Shown here piece after piece: positions 46,327-56,877 of a stretch of DNA of 64,000 nt (position 1 is the first letter of the stretch; every line of letters starts with the position of its first letter). Both the position numbers and the translations under genes were made by a program. The stretch lies in contig NZ_CP007014.1 in assembly GCF_000452705.1 (NCBI RefSeq), positions 1,426,001 through 1,490,000 of the forward strand, read 5' to 3'. The notes beneath the pieces were generated by a model. It saw nothing but the letters and a program-made list of their open reading frames with translations. It made no database searches and was not told the DNA's origin. The stretch comes from Pseudomonas syringae CC1557. Its GTDB lineage: Bacteria; Pseudomonadota; Gammaproteobacteria; Pseudomonadales; Pseudomonadaceae.

Positions 46327-46872
46327 ATGTCGATTGCTTTGCGCCTGATGGTCATCTCTGTTGCTGCGTTACTGGGTGCCTGTGCCAGTGCGCCGCCACC
46401 CCCCAAGGCACCCCGGATCGTTCAGCGTCCGGTGGTGACTGCTCCCCCTCAGATTCTTTCCCCGGCCGCCGAAGACGTGCTTTTCCGTGCGTTGGGGCTG
46501 GTGGGTACGCCTTATCGCTGGGGCGGCAACACGCCCGACTCCGGTTTTGATTGCAGTGGTCTTATAGGCTATGTCTATCGTGATGCGGCGGGCATTTCCT
46601 TGCCGCGCTCGACGCGCGAAATGATCGTGATGGGCGCGCCGAACATTCGTCGTGAGCAGCTGCAGTCAGGCGATCTGGTGTTCTTCGCCACATCGGGTGG
46701 TTCGCAGGTTTCCCATGCGGGGATCTACGTAGGCGAAGGCCGCTTCGTGCATGCACCGGCCACCGGTGGCACAGTCAAACTCGACAGCCTCGACAAGCCC
46801 TACTGGCAGCGCGCCTACCTCAACGCCAAGCGCGTGATCCAGCCAGCCAGTCTGGCGCAGAATCGGCCGTAG
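46327..46872 (+). CDS. NlpC/P60 family lipoprotein, second of the tandem pair
   Basis: The product is 181 residues from the ATG at 46327. The lipobox LLGACAS and Pro-rich linker precede an NlpC/P60 domain with Cys in GFDCSGLIGYVY, His in QVSHAGIYV and FVHAPATGG. The domain matches that of the preceding gene (PRSTREMI is in both), so the pair arose by duplication. Both should cut peptidoglycan cross-links in the periplasm. Confidence 0.92.
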   Translation: MSIALRLMVISVAALLGACASAPPPPKAPRIVQRPVVTAPPQILSPAAEDVLFRALGLVGTPYRWGGNTPDSGFDCSGLIGYVYRDAAGISLPRSTREMIVMGAPNIRREQLQSGDLVFFATSGGSQVSHAGIYVGEGRFVHAPATGGTVKLDSLDKPYWQRAYLNAKRVIQPASLAQNRP

Positions 46873-46917
46873 CGCTGCGCTTGCCTGCGGTCTGCCGGGA
46901 GTCTGCAGCAATACCTA

Positions 46918-47030
46918 TCGTGCGACGCAGAGCGTCGAGAGCTGCACTCCAACGCTGGAGCGCAGGGAACGATAATCTCAACTATCGTGCGACGCTCCGC
47001 GTTTGCCATGCCGTTCGTGACGCTCGGTTT
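46918..47030. repeat. Dispersed palindromic repeat cluster, copy G
   Basis: CGACGC-AGA-GCGTCG (46923-46937), CAACGCTGGAGCGCAGGGAA (46950-46969), GCGACGCTCCGCGT (46989-47002) and GTGACGCTCGG (47017-47027) repeat the shared core. It lies between convergent genes. Confidence 0.7.
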
Positions 47031-48358
47031 TACTGAGCAGCCTTGGCCGAGGTCACACGCCAGATCTTGTTGCCGACATCGTCCGCCACCAGCAACCCGC
47101 CGCGCTGGTCGTTGACTACGCCGACCGGGCGGCCCATGGCTTTTTCGTCCTTGTTGAGGAAGCCGGTCAATACGTCGACCGGGGCGCCATTGGGTTTGCC
47201 GCCGCTGAACGGGATGAACACCACTTTATAGCCACTGTGTGGTTTGCGGTTCCAGGAGCCGTGCTGGCCAACGAACAGACCTTCGTTGAACGGCGCAGCC
47301 AGCGTCTTGCCGTCGGCAAATACCAGGCCCAGCGAGGCGGTGTGCGGACCGACTGCGTAATCCGGGGCAATCGCCTTGGCGACCAGGGCCGGATTCTGCG
47401 GCTTGACGCGCTCGTCAACGTGCTGGCCGTAATAGCTGTAAGGCCAGCCATAGAACGCGCCATCCTGCACGGATGTCACGTAGTCAGGCACCAGATCGCT
47501 GCCGATTTCATCGCGTTCGTTGACTGCGGTCCACAATTTGCCGGTTTTCGGCTCCCAATCCATTCCGTTGGGGTTACGCAGGCCCGAGGCGAAGATACGG
47601 TGGTTGCCCGTGGCGGCGTCCACTTCCCAGATTGCTGCGCGGCCTTCTTCCTTGTCCATGCCGTTCTCGGCCACGTTGCTGTTCGAGCCCACTGTCACGT
47701 ACAGCTTGCTGCCGTCCTTGCTGGCGATGACATTCTTGGTCCAGTGGTGGTTGAGCGTGCCGCCTGGCAGGTCGACCACTTTGGTTGCTTGCGCACTGAT
47801 CGAGGTCTGGCCGGCTTCGTAAGGGAAGCTGATCAGGCGGTCGGTATCGGCGACATACAGCTTGTTGCCCACCAGGGTCATGCCGAACGGTGAATTGAGG
47901 TTTTGCAGGAAAACCGTGCGAGTTTCGGCAACGCCGTCTTTATCGACATCGCGCAGCAAGGTGATGCGATTGGCGCTCGGTACGCCAGCGCCCGCACGGC
48001 CCATGACTTTTTCCATGACCCAGCCGCGAATGCCCTTGGAGTCATCCGGCTTGGCAGGCGAGTTGGTTTCCGCGACCAGCACGTCGCCGTTGGGCAATAC
48101 ATACAGCCAGCGTGGATGATCGAGGTGTTCAGCAAAGGCCGCCACTTGAGTGCCCGGCGCGGCAACCGGTTTGGCGTCTTTCTCCCAGCCGATGGCAGGG
48201 GCGATATTGACGGTCGGGATCAGCGTCTTGTTCGGCTCCGGCAGCTTGGGCGAGGGGCCTGTTCCGTCCGAGACTTGCAGCCTGGACGACTCGCCGCAGG
48301 CAGCGAGGCCGCCGGCAACCAGAAGCAGTACTGCGTAATGGGGTCTGAGTTTGAACAT
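47030..48358 (-). CDS. PQQ-dependent sugar (sorbosone-type) dehydrogenase lipoprotein
   Basis: The product is 442 residues from [17 protein letters not shown], with GGAG upstream. The lipobox GLAACG gives an outer-membrane or periplasmic lipoprotein. A six-bladed propeller is indicated by [50 protein letters not shown] and [13 protein letters not shown], close to YliI/Asd and L-sorbosone dehydrogenases. The predicted role is oxidation of sugars or aldoses with PQQ. It is divergent from the cob operon. Confidence 0.9.
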   Translation of the reverse strand: MFKLRPHYAVLLLVAGGLAACGESSRLQVSDGTGPSPKLPEPNKTLIPTVNIAPAIGWEKDAKPVAAPGTQVAAFAEHLDHPRWLYVLPNGDVLVAETNSPAKPDDSKGIRGWVMEKVMGRAGAGVPSANRITLLRDVDKDGVAETRTVFLQNLNSPFGMTLVGNKLYVADTDRLISFPYEAGQTSISAQATKVVDLPGGTLNHHWTKNVIASKDGSKLYVTVGSNSNVAENGMDKEEGRAAIWEVDAATGNHRIFASGLRNPNGMDWEPKTGKLWTAVNERDEIGSDLVPDYVTSVQDGAFYGWPYSYYGQHVDERVKPQNPALVAKAIAPDYAVGPHTASLGLVFADGKTLAAPFNEGLFVGQHGSWNRKPHSGYKVVFIPFSGGKPNGAPVDVLTGFLNKDEKAMGRPVGVVNDQRGGLLVADDVGNKIWRVTSAKAAQ

Positions 48359-48507
48359 GTTGGATCTCCATAAACAAAGGCGTGGTCCTGTAACTGATAG
48401 AGGCACCTGGAACCGCCGAGGTTCAATCACGTTAAATGACCGTGCCTTGACGCTGCTCTGTCGATTGACGCTCTGAGCCCAACACTCTACCCTTCGCCGC
48501 TTGTTTC

Positions 48508-48692
48508 AGGTGCTCTGCAATCTTCGATTGGCGGAGTGAAACAGGGAAGCCGGTGTGGATCATCCGATCCGATCCCGGCGCTGCCCCCGCAACGGTAAAT
48601 GAGTCAAGGCTGTGCATCGTGCCACTGTGTTCCACACGGGAAGGCGCGCAGCCGGGGAGACCCGCTCATGAGCCCGGAGACCGGCCTGAATC
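48508..48692 (+). promoter_or_regulatory. Cobalamin (AdoCbl) riboswitch upstream of the cob operon
   Basis: The diagnostic blocks occur in order: GAAACAGGGAAGCCGGTG (48538-48555), CGCTGCCCCCGCAACGGTAA (48579-48598), CACACGGGAAGGCGC (48633-48647) and GAGCCCGGAGACCGGCC (48670-48686). They are the conserved B12-box and paired elements. Adenosylcobalamin binding should reduce expression of the downstream genes. It lies about 100 bp before cobO. Confidence 0.95.
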
Positions 48693-48701
48693 ACTCAATG
48701 G

Positions 48702-48718
48702 CATCACGGAGGGTGATG
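48702..48718 (+). promoter_or_regulatory. Hairpin after the B12 riboswitch with GGAGG in its loop
   Basis: CATCAC (48702-48707) and GTGATG (48713-48718) enclose GGAGG, a Shine-Dalgarno-like loop. It could be the expression platform or belong to an upstream start; the cobO ATG is 77 bp downstream. Confidence 0.4.
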
Positions 48719-48794
48719 TTCTGTGCAGGGCGTTGCCGTGCTGTCCAGTGCTGTCCTTCCGTCTGCTTTCGCCTGCCCCGAGCGGAGAGCCGAA

Positions 48795-49406
48795 ATGAAC
48801 GAATCCCCCGAACGCGACGAACGTCATCTGGCGCGCATGCAGCGCAAAAAAGCCGTGATGGACGAACGTATTGCCAGTTCGCCCAATGAGTGCGGCCTGC
48901 TGCTGGTATTGACCGGCAACGGCAAAGGCAAGAGCAGCTCGGCATTCGGCATGCTCGCCCGGGCCATGGGCCACGACATGCAGTGCGGTGTGGTGCAGTT
49001 CATCAAGGGCCGCAACAGCACCGGCGAAGAAATGTTCTTTCGGCGCTTTCCCGAGCAAGTGCGTTATCACGTGATGGGCGAGGGCTTCACCTGGGAAACC
49101 CAGGACCGCCAGCGCGACATCGCCGCCGCCGAATCTGCCTGGGCCGTCTCTCGGGAAATGCTTCGCGACCCGAGTATCGGCCTAGTGGTGCTCGACGAAT
49201 TGAACATCGCCCTCAAGCATGGCTACCTTGACCTTGAGCAGGTACTGACTGACTTGCAGGCGCGTCCGCCCATGCAGCACGTGCTGGTGACCGGCCGCGG
49301 TGCCAAGCCTGAATTGATCGACCTGGCCGACACCGTTTCCGAGATCAGCGTGGTCAAACATGCATTCCAGTCCGGTATCCGTGCGCAAAAAGGTATCGAG
49401 CTGTGA
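48795..49406 (+). CDS. cobO: Cob(I)yrinic acid a,c-diamide adenosyltransferase CobO
   Basis: The product is 203 residues from MNESPERDERHLARMQ. It attaches the adenosyl group of ATP to cobalt of the corrin. The P-loop is LTGNGKGKSSSAFGML; DELNIALKHGYL is a conserved block. A longer frame from 48723 lacks a site, while GGAGAG precedes the ATG. It is the first gene after the riboswitch, 24 bp before cobB. Confidence 0.95.
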   Translation: MNESPERDERHLARMQRKKAVMDERIASSPNECGLLLVLTGNGKGKSSSAFGMLARAMGHDMQCGVVQFIKGRNSTGEEMFFRRFPEQVRYHVMGEGFTWETQDRQRDIAAAESAWAVSREMLRDPSIGLVVLDELNIALKHGYLDLEQVLTDLQARPPMQHVLVTGRGAKPELIDLADTVSEISVVKHAFQSGIRAQKGIEL

Positions 49407-49430
49407 GCCATTCCTCATGAGAGCACTGCA

Positions 49431-50726
49431 ATGAGAGCCCCGCGTGACTGTCCGGCGGTATTGATCGCTGCGCCTGCTTCCGGGCAAGGCAAAACCACGG
49501 TGACCGCCGCACTGGCGCGTCTGCATCGCAATCAGGGCCGCAAGGTCCGGGTGTTCAAGTGCGGACCGGATTTTCTTGATCCGATGATCCTTGAGCGGGC
49601 CAGCGGTGCGCCGGTCTACCAGTTGGACATGTGGATGGTCGGTGCCGATGAAAGCCGACGCCTGCTCTGGGAGGCGGCCGACGAAGCGGACCTGATCCTT
49701 ATCGAAGGCGTCATGGGCTTGTTCGACGGTACGCCATCGAGTGCCGACCTGGCGCGTCACTTCGGCGTGCCGGTACTCGGTGTGATCGACGGCACAGCCA
49801 TGGCGCAGACGTTTGGCGCTCTGGCGCTGGGGTTGGCGCGCTATCAACCGGACTTGCCGTTCGCCGGGGTTTTGGCCAACCGCGTGGGTACGGTACGCCA
49901 CGCGCAATTGCTGGAAAACAGCCTGACTGAGGGCCTGCGCTGGTACGGCGCGTTGTCGCGGGAAGTCGGTTTCGAACTGCCCAGCCGCCATTTGGGATTG
50001 GTACAAGCCAGTGAGCTGAACGACCTGGACCTGCGTCTGGACATGGCCGCCGCTGCGCTGGCCAGCACCTGCGAAGTGTCGTTGCCACCTGCCGTGACGT
50101 TCACCGCACCCGATCCGGTTCATGTCGAACCACTGCTCAGCGGCGTGCGTATCGCCGTGGCGCGTGACGAAGCTTTCGCCTTTCTCTACGGGGCGAGCCT
50201 GGACCTGCTGCGCAACATGGGCGCCGAGCTGAGCTTTTTCTCGCCGATCCATGACAGCGAGATTCCCGAAGTCGACAGCCTGTACCTGCCGGGCGGTTAC
50301 CCGGAACTGCATCACGTTGCGCTGGCGGCAAACCTGGCGATGCAGGCCTCGATCAGGGCTCACCATATTGCCCGCAAGCCGATCCTGGCCGAGTGCGGCG
50401 GCATGCTCTACCTGCTTGATGCGCTGACTGACGTGGAAGGCGTGCGCGCCGAACTGGTCGGTTTGCTGGCCGGTGAGGCGGTCATGCAGAAGCGCCTTGC
50501 GGCTCTGGCCTTGCAAGCGGTCGAGCTGCCCGAGGGCACGCTGCACGGTCACACTTACCACCACTCGCTGACCAGCACCGAGCTGCAACCGATTGCCCGA
50601 GGCGTCAGCCCCAATGGCGGTCGTGGTGCCGAGGCGGTGTATCGCCTGGGACGCCTGACCGCCTCTTATGTGCATTTCTATTTCCCTTCCTGTCCGCAGG
50701 CGATAGCGGCGCTGTTCAAGCCATGA
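49431..50726 (+). CDS. cobB: Hydrogenobyrinic acid a,c-diamide synthase CobB (cobyrinate type)
   Basis: The product is 431 residues. It amidates the a and c side chains of the corrin ring using glutamine and ATP. The ATP loop is APASGQGKTTVTAALARL. The glutamine amidotransferase domain at the C-terminus has ECGGMLYLLD with its nucleophile Cys and a conserved His near HGHTYHHS. The end overlaps bluB by 4 bp. Confidence 0.94.
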   Translation: MRAPRDCPAVLIAAPASGQGKTTVTAALARLHRNQGRKVRVFKCGPDFLDPMILERASGAPVYQLDMWMVGADESRRLLWEAADEADLILIEGVMGLFDGTPSSADLARHFGVPVLGVIDGTAMAQTFGALALGLARYQPDLPFAGVLANRVGTVRHAQLLENSLTEGLRWYGALSREVGFELPSRHLGLVQASELNDLDLRLDMAAAALASTCEVSLPPAVTFTAPDPVHVEPLLSGVRIAVARDEAFAFLYGASLDLLRNMGAELSFFSPIHDSEIPEVDSLYLPGGYPELHHVALAANLAMQASIRAHHIARKPILAECGGMLYLLDALTDVEGVRAELVGLLAGEAVMQKRLAALALQAVELPEGTLHGHTYHHSLTSTELQPIARGVSPNGGRGAEAVYRLGRLTASYVHFYFPSCPQAIAALFKP

Positions 50727-51373
50727 CCGAGCAAGCGTTCAGCCCTGAAGAGCGGGCTGCGGTGTACCGCGCCATCGCCGAGCGTCGCGATATGCGGCAT
50801 TTCATCGGCGGCACGGTAGCGCCCGAGTTATTGGCGCGCTTGCTGGAAGCTGCGCATAAGGCGCCCAGCGTCGGCCTGATGCAGCCTTGGCGTTTCATTC
50901 GTATCAGCGATCCGGCGTTGCGCAGCAAGATGCGCTCGCAGGTGGAAGAAGAGCGTATTCGCACCGCCGAGGCGCTGGGCGAGCGCACCGACGAATTCAT
51001 GAAGCTCAAGGTCGAAGGCATTAACGATTGCGCGGAAGTGCTGGTTGCCGCGCTGATGGAAGGGCGTGAGCAGCACGTCTTCGGCCGGCGCACCTTGCCG
51101 GAAATGGACATGGCTTCGCTGTCCTGTGCGATCCAGAACCTGTGGCTGGCCTCGCGTGCCGAAGGGCTGGGCATGGGCTGGGTGTCGCTGTTCGACCCCG
51201 AGGCGCTGGCCGGTTTGCTGGGTATGCCGGAGGGTGCCAAACCGCTGGCGATCATCTGCCTGGGGCCGGTGAAAGAATTTTATCCCGCGCCCATGCTGGT
51301 CATGGAAGGCTGGGCGCAAGTGCGCCCGCTGCATGAACTGCTGTATGAGAATCAATGGGGAGTGGGTCAATGA
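50723..51373 (+). CDS. bluB: 5,6-dimethylbenzimidazole synthase BluB
   Basis: The product is 216 residues. BluB splits reduced FMN with oxygen to make DMB, the lower ligand of cobalamin. The nitroreductase-like fold is shown by [25 protein letters not shown] and [15 protein letters not shown]. Its presence indicates aerobic cobalamin with DMB rather than pseudocobalamin. It overlaps cobB and the next gene by 4 bp each. Confidence 0.93.
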   Translation: MTEQAFSPEERAAVYRAIAERRDMRHFIGGTVAPELLARLLEAAHKAPSVGLMQPWRFIRISDPALRSKMRSQVEEERIRTAEALGERTDEFMKLKVEGINDCAEVLVAALMEGREQHVFGRRTLPEMDMASLSCAIQNLWLASRAEGLGMGWVSLFDPEALAGLLGMPEGAKPLAIICLGPVKEFYPAPMLVMEGWAQVRPLHELLYENQWGVGQ

Positions 51374-52278
51374 GTGTGGCGCTGTTGAGCGTCGCCGGCG
51401 TGGCGCTGGATGCGTTGCTCGGTGAGCCGAAACGCTGGCATCCGCTGGTCGGGTTCGGCGGCTTTGCCAGCCGCATCGAGCGGCGCTTCAACAGCGGCGG
51501 CCGTGGCTGGCGCAGTCATGGCGTGACGGCCTGGGTGATTACGGTGGTGCCGTTGACGCTGTTGGCCACCTTATTGAGCTGGCTGCCTTATATCGGCTGG
51601 CTGTTCGACATTCTGGCGCTGTACTGCGCGCTGGGCATGCGCAGCCTCGGTGAACACGTTCAGCCGGTGGCACAGGCGCTGCGCAGTGATGATCTGGTCG
51701 AAGCGCGGCAGCGGGTGGGTTATCTGGTCAGTCGCCAGACCAGCGAGCTGGACGCCACCGAGGTCGCCCGCGCCGCCACCGAGTCAGTGCTGGAAAACGG
51801 CAGCGACGCGGTGTTTGCTGCACTGTTCTGGTTTGTCGTGGCCGGTGCGCCCGGCGTGGTGCTGTACCGGCTGAGCAATACGCTGGACGCCATGTGGGGC
51901 TATCGCAACGAGCGTTTCGAGCGTTTCGGCTGGGCTGCGGCAAAAATCGACGACCTGCTCAACTACATTCCTGCACGCCTTGTGGCACTGACCTACGCAT
52001 TATTGGGCAAAACCCGACTGGCACTGCGTTGCTGGCGTACCCAGGGCCCCACCTGGGACAGCCCGAATGCAGGCCCGGTGATGGCGGCTGGCGCGGGTGC
52101 ACTAGGTGTCGAGCTGGGCGGCGCGGCGATCTATCACGGCGAACTGCATCAGCGTCCACCACTGGGCGAAGGCGTCCCGGCCGATGCGGATTCGATCGAT
52201 CGCGGCTGGCAACTGGTACAGGGCGGGGTCTGGTTATGGCTGCTGATTATCTGCGTGGCGGCTGAATTCCATGCTTGA
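51370..52278 (+). CDS. cobD: Adenosylcobinamide-phosphate synthase CbiB/CobD
   Basis: The product is 302 residues from the ATG in the bluB stop (ATGA). CobD (CbiB) attaches (R)-1-aminopropan-2-ol phosphate to adenosylcobyric acid. It is an inner-membrane protein with several helices ([14 protein letters not shown] near the start) and conserved [13 protein letters not shown] and [17 protein letters not shown]. The name here follows the Pseudomonas convention; in Salmonella it is cbiB. Confidence 0.93.
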   Translation: MSVALLSVAGVALDALLGEPKRWHPLVGFGGFASRIERRFNSGGRGWRSHGVTAWVITVVPLTLLATLLSWLPYIGWLFDILALYCALGMRSLGEHVQPVAQALRSDDLVEARQRVGYLVSRQTSELDATEVARAATESVLENGSDAVFAALFWFVVAGAPGVVLYRLSNTLDAMWGYRNERFERFGWAAAKIDDLLNYIPARLVALTYALLGKTRLALRCWRTQGPTWDSPNAGPVMAAGAGALGVELGGAAIYHGELHQRPPLGEGVPADADSIDRGWQLVQGGVWLWLLIICVAAEFHA

Positions 52279-53284
52279 GCACGGCGGGCGACTGCGCGCT
52301 GCGGCGCAACATTATGGTATTCATCAGGCCGACTGGCTGGACCTTTCCACCGGTATCGCACCCTGGCCCTGGCCGATTCCGGAGATTCCCCTGCGCGCCT
52401 GGGCGCGGCTGCCAGAGACCGACGACGGCCTGGAAGCAGCAGCCTGTGCCTATTACGGCGTGCCTCGATTATTACCGGTGTCCGGTTCGCAGGCAGCGAT
52501 TCAGGCGCTGCCTCGGGTGCGCAGTGGAGGGCGGGTCGGTGTTCTTTCACCGTGCTATGCCGAGCACGCACATGCCTGGCGCAAAGGCGGCTACGTGGTT
52601 CGCGAGGTGGGTGAGCAAGAGGTCGACTATTTTCTCGACACCCTCGACGTGCTGGTGGTGGTCAACCCCAACAACCCGACCGGCTTGCTGCTGAGCACCG
52701 AGCGCCTGCTGGAGTGGCACGCACGGCTGGCCGAGCGTGGTGGCTGGCTGGTGGTCGACGAAGCGTTCATGGACAACACGCCGGGCCTGAGCCTGGCCGC
52801 CGAAACCTGGCGCATCGGGTTGATCGTGCTGCGCTCTTTCGGCAAGTTTTTCGGTCTGGCTGGAGTCCGTCTGGGTTTTGTGCTGGCCGAACCGGCGCTG
52901 CTCCAATCATTGGCGCAGGAAATAGGCCCCTGGTCTGTCAGCGGGCCGACGCGCATCATCGGCCAGACCTGCCTGAGCGATCTGCAAGGGCAGGCCCGGC
53001 AGATCGAGCGCTGTGATCTGGCGCGGGACCGGCTGGTGGCGTTGCTCGACCAGTACCACCTGGCCCCTGATGGCGGCTGCGCGCTGTTCCAGTGGCGGGT
53101 GACAGCCGAAGCACAGTCGCTCCACGAGTTCTGTGCCCGACGTGGCGTATTGTTGCGCCTGTTTGTGGGTAACACGCCTGAGTCCTGCAGCCTGCGTTTC
53201 GGCCTGCCCGCTGACGAGGCCGACTGGCTGCGTCTGCACACTGTTCTGCTTGAATATCGCAAGGAATACCCATGGCCACGCTGA
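52271..53284 (+). CDS. cobC: Threonine-phosphate decarboxylase CobC
   Basis: The product is 337 residues. It is a fold type I PLP enzyme that decarboxylates L-threonine phosphate to aminopropanol phosphate, the linker that the cobD product uses. The PLP Lys is in [25 protein letters not shown] contacts the ring. It begins inside cobD with 8-bp overlap and its end overlaps cobQ by 13 bp. Confidence 0.92.
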   Translation: MLEHGGRLRAAAQHYGIHQADWLDLSTGIAPWPWPIPEIPLRAWARLPETDDGLEAAACAYYGVPRLLPVSGSQAAIQALPRVRSGGRVGVLSPCYAEHAHAWRKGGYVVREVGEQEVDYFLDTLDVLVVVNPNNPTGLLLSTERLLEWHARLAERGGWLVVDEAFMDNTPGLSLAAETWRIGLIVLRSFGKFFGLAGVRLGFVLAEPALLQSLAQEIGPWSVSGPTRIIGQTCLSDLQGQARQIERCDLARDRLVALLDQYHLAPDGGCALFQWRVTAEAQSLHEFCARRGVLLRLFVGNTPESCSLRFGLPADEADWLRLHTVLLEYRKEYPWPR

Positions 53285-54732
53285 TGGTACAAGGCACCAC
53301 CTCGGATGCCGGCAAAAGCACGCTGGTAACGGCGTTGTGCCGCTGGCTGACCCGGCAAGGCGTGAAAGTTGTGCCGTTCAAACCGCAGAACATGGCGCTC
53401 AACAGCGCGGTGACGGCGGACGGTGGCGAGATCGGCCGTGCGCAGGCAGTGCAGGCGCAGGCTTGCTTTCTGGAGCCGCACACCGACATGAACCCGGTGC
53501 TGCTCAAGCCCAATAGCGACACCGGCGCGCAGGTCATTATTCACGGTCGCGCCGTGACCACCATGAATGCCGTGGCGTATCACGGCTATAAAGAGATCGC
53601 CATGCAGGCGGTGCTGGAGTCGCATCGGCGGCTGGGTGAAAGCTACCCGGTGATTATGGTCGAAGGCGCCGGTTCGCCCGCCGAGATCAATCTGCGCGCC
53701 AATGACATCGCCAACATGGGCTTCGCAGAAGCGGTTGACTGCCCGGTGCTGCTGATTGCCGACATCAATCGTGGCGGGGTCTTTGCCCATCTGGTCGGCA
53801 CGCTGGAGTTGCTGTCGCCCAGCGAGCAGGCACGGGTCAAGGGCTTCATCATCAACCGTTTTCGCGGTGACATTGCCTTGCTGCAGCCGGGATTGGACTG
53901 GCTGGAAGCGCGCACCGGCAAGCCAGTGGTCGGCGTGCTGCCCTACGTCATGGACCTGCATCTGGAGGCCGAAGACGGCCTTGATCAGCGCCAGACCGAC
54001 AAGGTCGAGCAGGTCCTGAACGTGGTCGTGCCGGTGCTGCCGCGCATCAGCAATCACACTGATTTCGACCCCCTGCGCCTGCATCCCCAGGTCAACCTGC
54101 AATTCATCGGCCCTGGCCAGCCCATTCCGGCGGCTGATCTGATTATTTTGCCCGGCTCGAAAAGCGTGCGCAGCGACCTGACTTATCTGCGCGCCAATGG
54201 CTGGGACACGGCCATCGACCGGCATCTGCGCTACGGCGGCAAGCTGCTGGGTATCTGCGGCGGCCTGCAAATGCTCGGCGAGCAACTGCACGATCCGCTG
54301 GGGCTCGAAGGCGCGGCGGGTTCCAGTTCCGGTCTTGGCCTGTTGGCGATGAGCACGGTGCTGGAAACCGAGAAGCAATTGCGCAATGTGCGCGGCCATT
54401 TGACCCTGGAAGGCGCCGAGGTCAGTGGTTACGAGATCCATGCCGGCGTCACCACCGGTGCGGCGCTTGAGCACGCTGCGGTTCGGCTGGACGATGGCCG
54501 CTGCGACGGCGCGCAGAGTGCCGACGGCCAGATTCTCGGCACTTACCTGCATGGTCTGTTCGAATCGCCTGCCGCGTGCAGCGCTCTGTTGCGCTGGGCG
54601 GGGCTGGAAAACGTGCAGTCGGTGGATTATCACGCCTTGCGCGAGCGCGACATCGAGCGGCTGGCAGATCTGGTGGAAAAGCACCTCGACGGTAAATTGC
54701 TCCGCGAGCTGTGCGGCCTGGAGGCAAGCTGA
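53272..54732 (+). CDS. cobQ: Cobyric acid synthase CobQ
   Basis: The product is 486 residues. CobQ amidates four side chains (b, d, e, g) of adenosylcobyrinic acid a,c-diamide. The N-terminal ATP loop is [17 protein letters not shown]; the glutamine amidotransferase domain has [14 protein letters not shown] with the nucleophile Cys and a catalytic His in GTYLHGLFE. It starts in the end of cobC and runs to within one base of cobU. Confidence 0.96.
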   Translation: MATLMVQGTTSDAGKSTLVTALCRWLTRQGVKVVPFKPQNMALNSAVTADGGEIGRAQAVQAQACFLEPHTDMNPVLLKPNSDTGAQVIIHGRAVTTMNAVAYHGYKEIAMQAVLESHRRLGESYPVIMVEGAGSPAEINLRANDIANMGFAEAVDCPVLLIADINRGGVFAHLVGTLELLSPSEQARVKGFIINRFRGDIALLQPGLDWLEARTGKPVVGVLPYVMDLHLEAEDGLDQRQTDKVEQVLNVVVPVLPRISNHTDFDPLRLHPQVNLQFIGPGQPIPAADLIILPGSKSVRSDLTYLRANGWDTAIDRHLRYGGKLLGICGGLQMLGEQLHDPLGLEGAAGSSSGLGLLAMSTVLETEKQLRNVRGHLTLEGAEVSGYEIHAGVTTGAALEHAAVRLDDGRCDGAQSADGQILGTYLHGLFESPAACSALLRWAGLENVQSVDYHALRERDIERLADLVEKHLDGKLLRELCGLEAS

Positions 54733-55254
54733 ATGCTGCAATTGATACTCGGTGGTGCGCGCTCCGGTAAAAGTCGTCTTGCTGAAAAACTGGCTGCCGA
54801 CTCTTCGCTCAATGTGATCTATATCGCCACCAGTCAGCCGCTCGATGGCGAGATGAATCAGCGTGTTGCCAGCCATCGCGCCCGTCGCCCTGATCACTGG
54901 GGGCTGGTCGAAGAGCCTGTCGAACTGGCGCGCGTTCTTTTCGAGAAGGCTGCGCCCGACCGCTGCCTGCTGGTGGATTGCCTGACCCTTTGGCTGACCA
55001 ATCTGCTGATGCTCGATAGCCCCGAGCGCCTGGCTCAAGAGCGTGAGGCGCTGCTCGACTGCCTGGCTGAATTGCCGGGCGAAATCATTTTTGTCAGCAA
55101 TGAAACCGGGCTTGGCGTTGTGCCGCTCGGGGAGCTGACCCGTCGTTACGTCGACGAAGCCGGTCTTTTGCATCAGGCGCTGGCCGAGCGTTGCCAGCGT
55201 GTTGTGTTAACCGTTGCTGGCCTGCCACTTACGTTGAAAGGAACCGCGCTATGA
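54733..55254 (+). CDS. cobU: Adenosylcobinamide kinase/guanylyltransferase CobU (CobP)
   Basis: The product is 173 residues. It phosphorylates adenosylcobinamide and then forms adenosylcobinamide-GDP. The nucleotide loop is [32 protein letters not shown] is the second signature, and the catalytic His is in [12 protein letters not shown]. The last four bases overlap cobT. Confidence 0.94.
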   Translation: MLQLILGGARSGKSRLAEKLAADSSLNVIYIATSQPLDGEMNQRVASHRARRPDHWGLVEEPVELARVLFEKAAPDRCLLVDCLTLWLTNLLMLDSPERLAQEREALLDCLAELPGEIIFVSNETGLGVVPLGELTRRYVDEAGLLHQALAERCQRVVLTVAGLPLTLKGTAL

Positions 55255-56303
55255 GTAATTCCTGGTGGCTCAAGCCCGCACAGGCCATTGATGTGCCGAT
55301 GCGCGAAGCTGCATTGGCGCGTCAGCAGCAACTGACCAAGCCTGCCGGATCGCTGGCGCAACTGGAGCGCCTGGCGGTGCAGCTTGCCGGTCTGCAAGGA
55401 CGCGAGCGTCCGGCTGCCGACCAGCTATGGATCGCAATCTTTGCGGGTGACCATGGCGTCGTCGCAGAGGGTGTGTCGGCGTATCCGCAGGAAGTCACGG
55501 GCCAGATGCTGCACAACTTCGTCAAGGGCGGCGCGGCGATCAGTGTGCTGGCGCGCCAGCTTTCCGCGCAACTGGACGTGGTGGATCTGGGCACCGTGTC
55601 GTCGATGGAGTTGCCAGGTGTGCGCCATCTGCGTCTCGGCGCGGGCACTGCCAATTTCGCCCACGGGCCCGCCATGACCGTCGAGCAGGGCCTCGCTGCC
55701 TTGCAGGCCGGACGTGACAGCGTGTTGCGCGCCAAGGCCGCCGGCACTGAGCTGTTCATTGGTGGCGAGATGGGTATCGGCAATACCACGGCGGCCAGTG
55801 CAGTGGCCTGTTCGGTACTGGAATGCGCCGCGCCGCTGCTGGTCGGCCCAGGTACCGGCCTGAACGCTGAAGGTCTCGCGCACAAGACGCTGGTCATCGA
55901 GCGTGCGCTGGCGTTGCACGCCGAGCATGCTGGCGATCCGCTGCACAGTCTGTTCTGTCTGGGCGGCTTCGAGATTGCTGCGCTGACCGGTGCTTACCTG
56001 GCCTGTGCGCAAGGAGGCATTGTGGCGCTGGTCGACGGCTTCATCTGCAGCGTGGCTGCGCTGGTGGCGGTGCGCCTTAACCCTTCCTGCCGTGACTGGT
56101 TGCTGTTTGGTCACCGGAGCGCCGAGCCTGGCCATCGGCATTTGCTGGAGATCCTGCAAGCTGAACCACTGCTGGACCTCGGCCTGCGTCTGGGGGAGGG
56201 CAGTGGAGCCGCATTGGCAGTGCCGTTGGTGCGTCTGGCCTGTGAGTTGCACAACGGCATGGCGACATTTGCCGAGGCTGCTGTGGCGGATCGTCCGACA
56301 TGA
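55251..56303 (+). CDS. cobT: Nicotinate-nucleotide:dimethylbenzimidazole phosphoribosyltransferase CobT
   Basis: The product is 350 residues from [11 protein letters not shown]. It makes alpha-ribazole phosphate from DMB and nicotinate mononucleotide, activating the product of bluB. Signatures: [33 protein letters not shown], and LNAEGLAHK with the catalytic Glu. The frame upstream to 55191 is not used. It overlaps cobU and the phosphatase gene by 4 bp. Confidence 0.95.
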   Translation: MSNSWWLKPAQAIDVPMREAALARQQQLTKPAGSLAQLERLAVQLAGLQGRERPAADQLWIAIFAGDHGVVAEGVSAYPQEVTGQMLHNFVKGGAAISVLARQLSAQLDVVDLGTVSSMELPGVRHLRLGAGTANFAHGPAMTVEQGLAALQAGRDSVLRAKAAGTELFIGGEMGIGNTTAASAVACSVLECAAPLLVGPGTGLNAEGLAHKTLVIERALALHAEHAGDPLHSLFCLGGFEIAALTGAYLACAQGGIVALVDGFICSVAALVAVRLNPSCRDWLLFGHRSAEPGHRHLLEILQAEPLLDLGLRLGEGSGAALAVPLVRLACELHNGMATFAEAAVADRPT

Positions 56304-56872
56304 CCTTGCGACTGGATCTGCTGCGCCACGGTGAAACCGAACTGGGCGGCGGCCTGCGCGGCAGTCTCGATGATGCCCTGACCGATCTCGGCTGGCAGCA
56401 GATGCGTGCGGCGGTGGTTGATGCCGGGCCTTGGGAGCGGATTGTCAGTTCGCCCTTGCAGCGCTGCGCGCGGTTCTCCGAGGAGTTGGCGCAGTGCTTA
56501 TCGTTGCCCTTGCACCTGGAGCCGGGTTTGCAGGAGCTGCATTTTGGCGATTGGGAAGGTCACAGCCCTGCGCAACTGATGGAAACCGATGCCGAAGGTC
56601 TGGGGCTGTTCTGGGCTGATCCGTATACGTTCACGCCGCCCAATGGCGAGCCGGTGACTGATTTTTCAACGCGGGTGCTAAGTGCCGTAGAGCGTTTGCA
56701 TCAGGCTTATGGCGATGAGCGCGTGCTACTGGTCAGTCACGGCGGCGTCATGCGCTTGCTGCTGGCGCAGGCGCGTGGTTTGCCGCGTGAGCAATTGCTG
56801 CAAGTGGTGGTGGGTCACGGCGCGCTGCTGTCTATTCAGGTCGCCGCTGGCGGTCTACTCATTGAGGCCTGA
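56300..56872 (+). CDS. Alpha-ribazole phosphatase-like histidine phosphatase
   Basis: The product is 190 residues. The histidine phosphatase motif [11 protein letters not shown] places the phospho-accepting His near residue 9; a second His is in LVSHGGVM. In this operon it is best read as the enzyme that dephosphorylates alpha-ribazole phosphate (called CobC in Salmonella), just before CobS. The symbol cobC is not assigned since it is taken by the decarboxylase above. It overlaps cobT by 4 bp. Confidence 0.9.
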   Translation: MTLRLDLLRHGETELGGGLRGSLDDALTDLGWQQMRAAVVDAGPWERIVSSPLQRCARFSEELAQCLSLPLHLEPGLQELHFGDWEGHSPAQLMETDAEGLGLFWADPYTFTPPNGEPVTDFSTRVLSAVERLHQAYGDERVLLVSHGGVMRLLLAQARGLPREQLLQVVVGHGALLSIQVAAGGLLIEA

Positions 56873-56877
56873 CCTGC

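Larger units (their letters stand above)
48359..48794. other. 436-bp divergent gap between the PQQ dehydrogenase and cobO
   Basis: It contains the riboswitch and its hairpin. The stretches 48360-48507 and 48719-48780 show no clear element beyond the cobO ribosome-binding site GGAGAG. Confidence 0.55.

Noticed and set aside
48723..48794. Extended start of cobO at GTG 48723
   Set aside because: The extra 24 residues are not needed by the family and the ATG at 48795 has GGAGAG at the right distance.
49182..50675. Open frame of 497 codons on the minus strand, antisense to cobB
   Set aside because: Overlaps a convincing gene and has antisense-type composition.
52627..55173. Very long open frame of 848 codons on the minus strand, antisense to cobC, cobQ and cobU
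   Set aside because: It is opposite to well-supported cobalamin genes and its product is low complexity and Gln/His/Arg-rich, typical of an antisense frame in GC-rich DNA.
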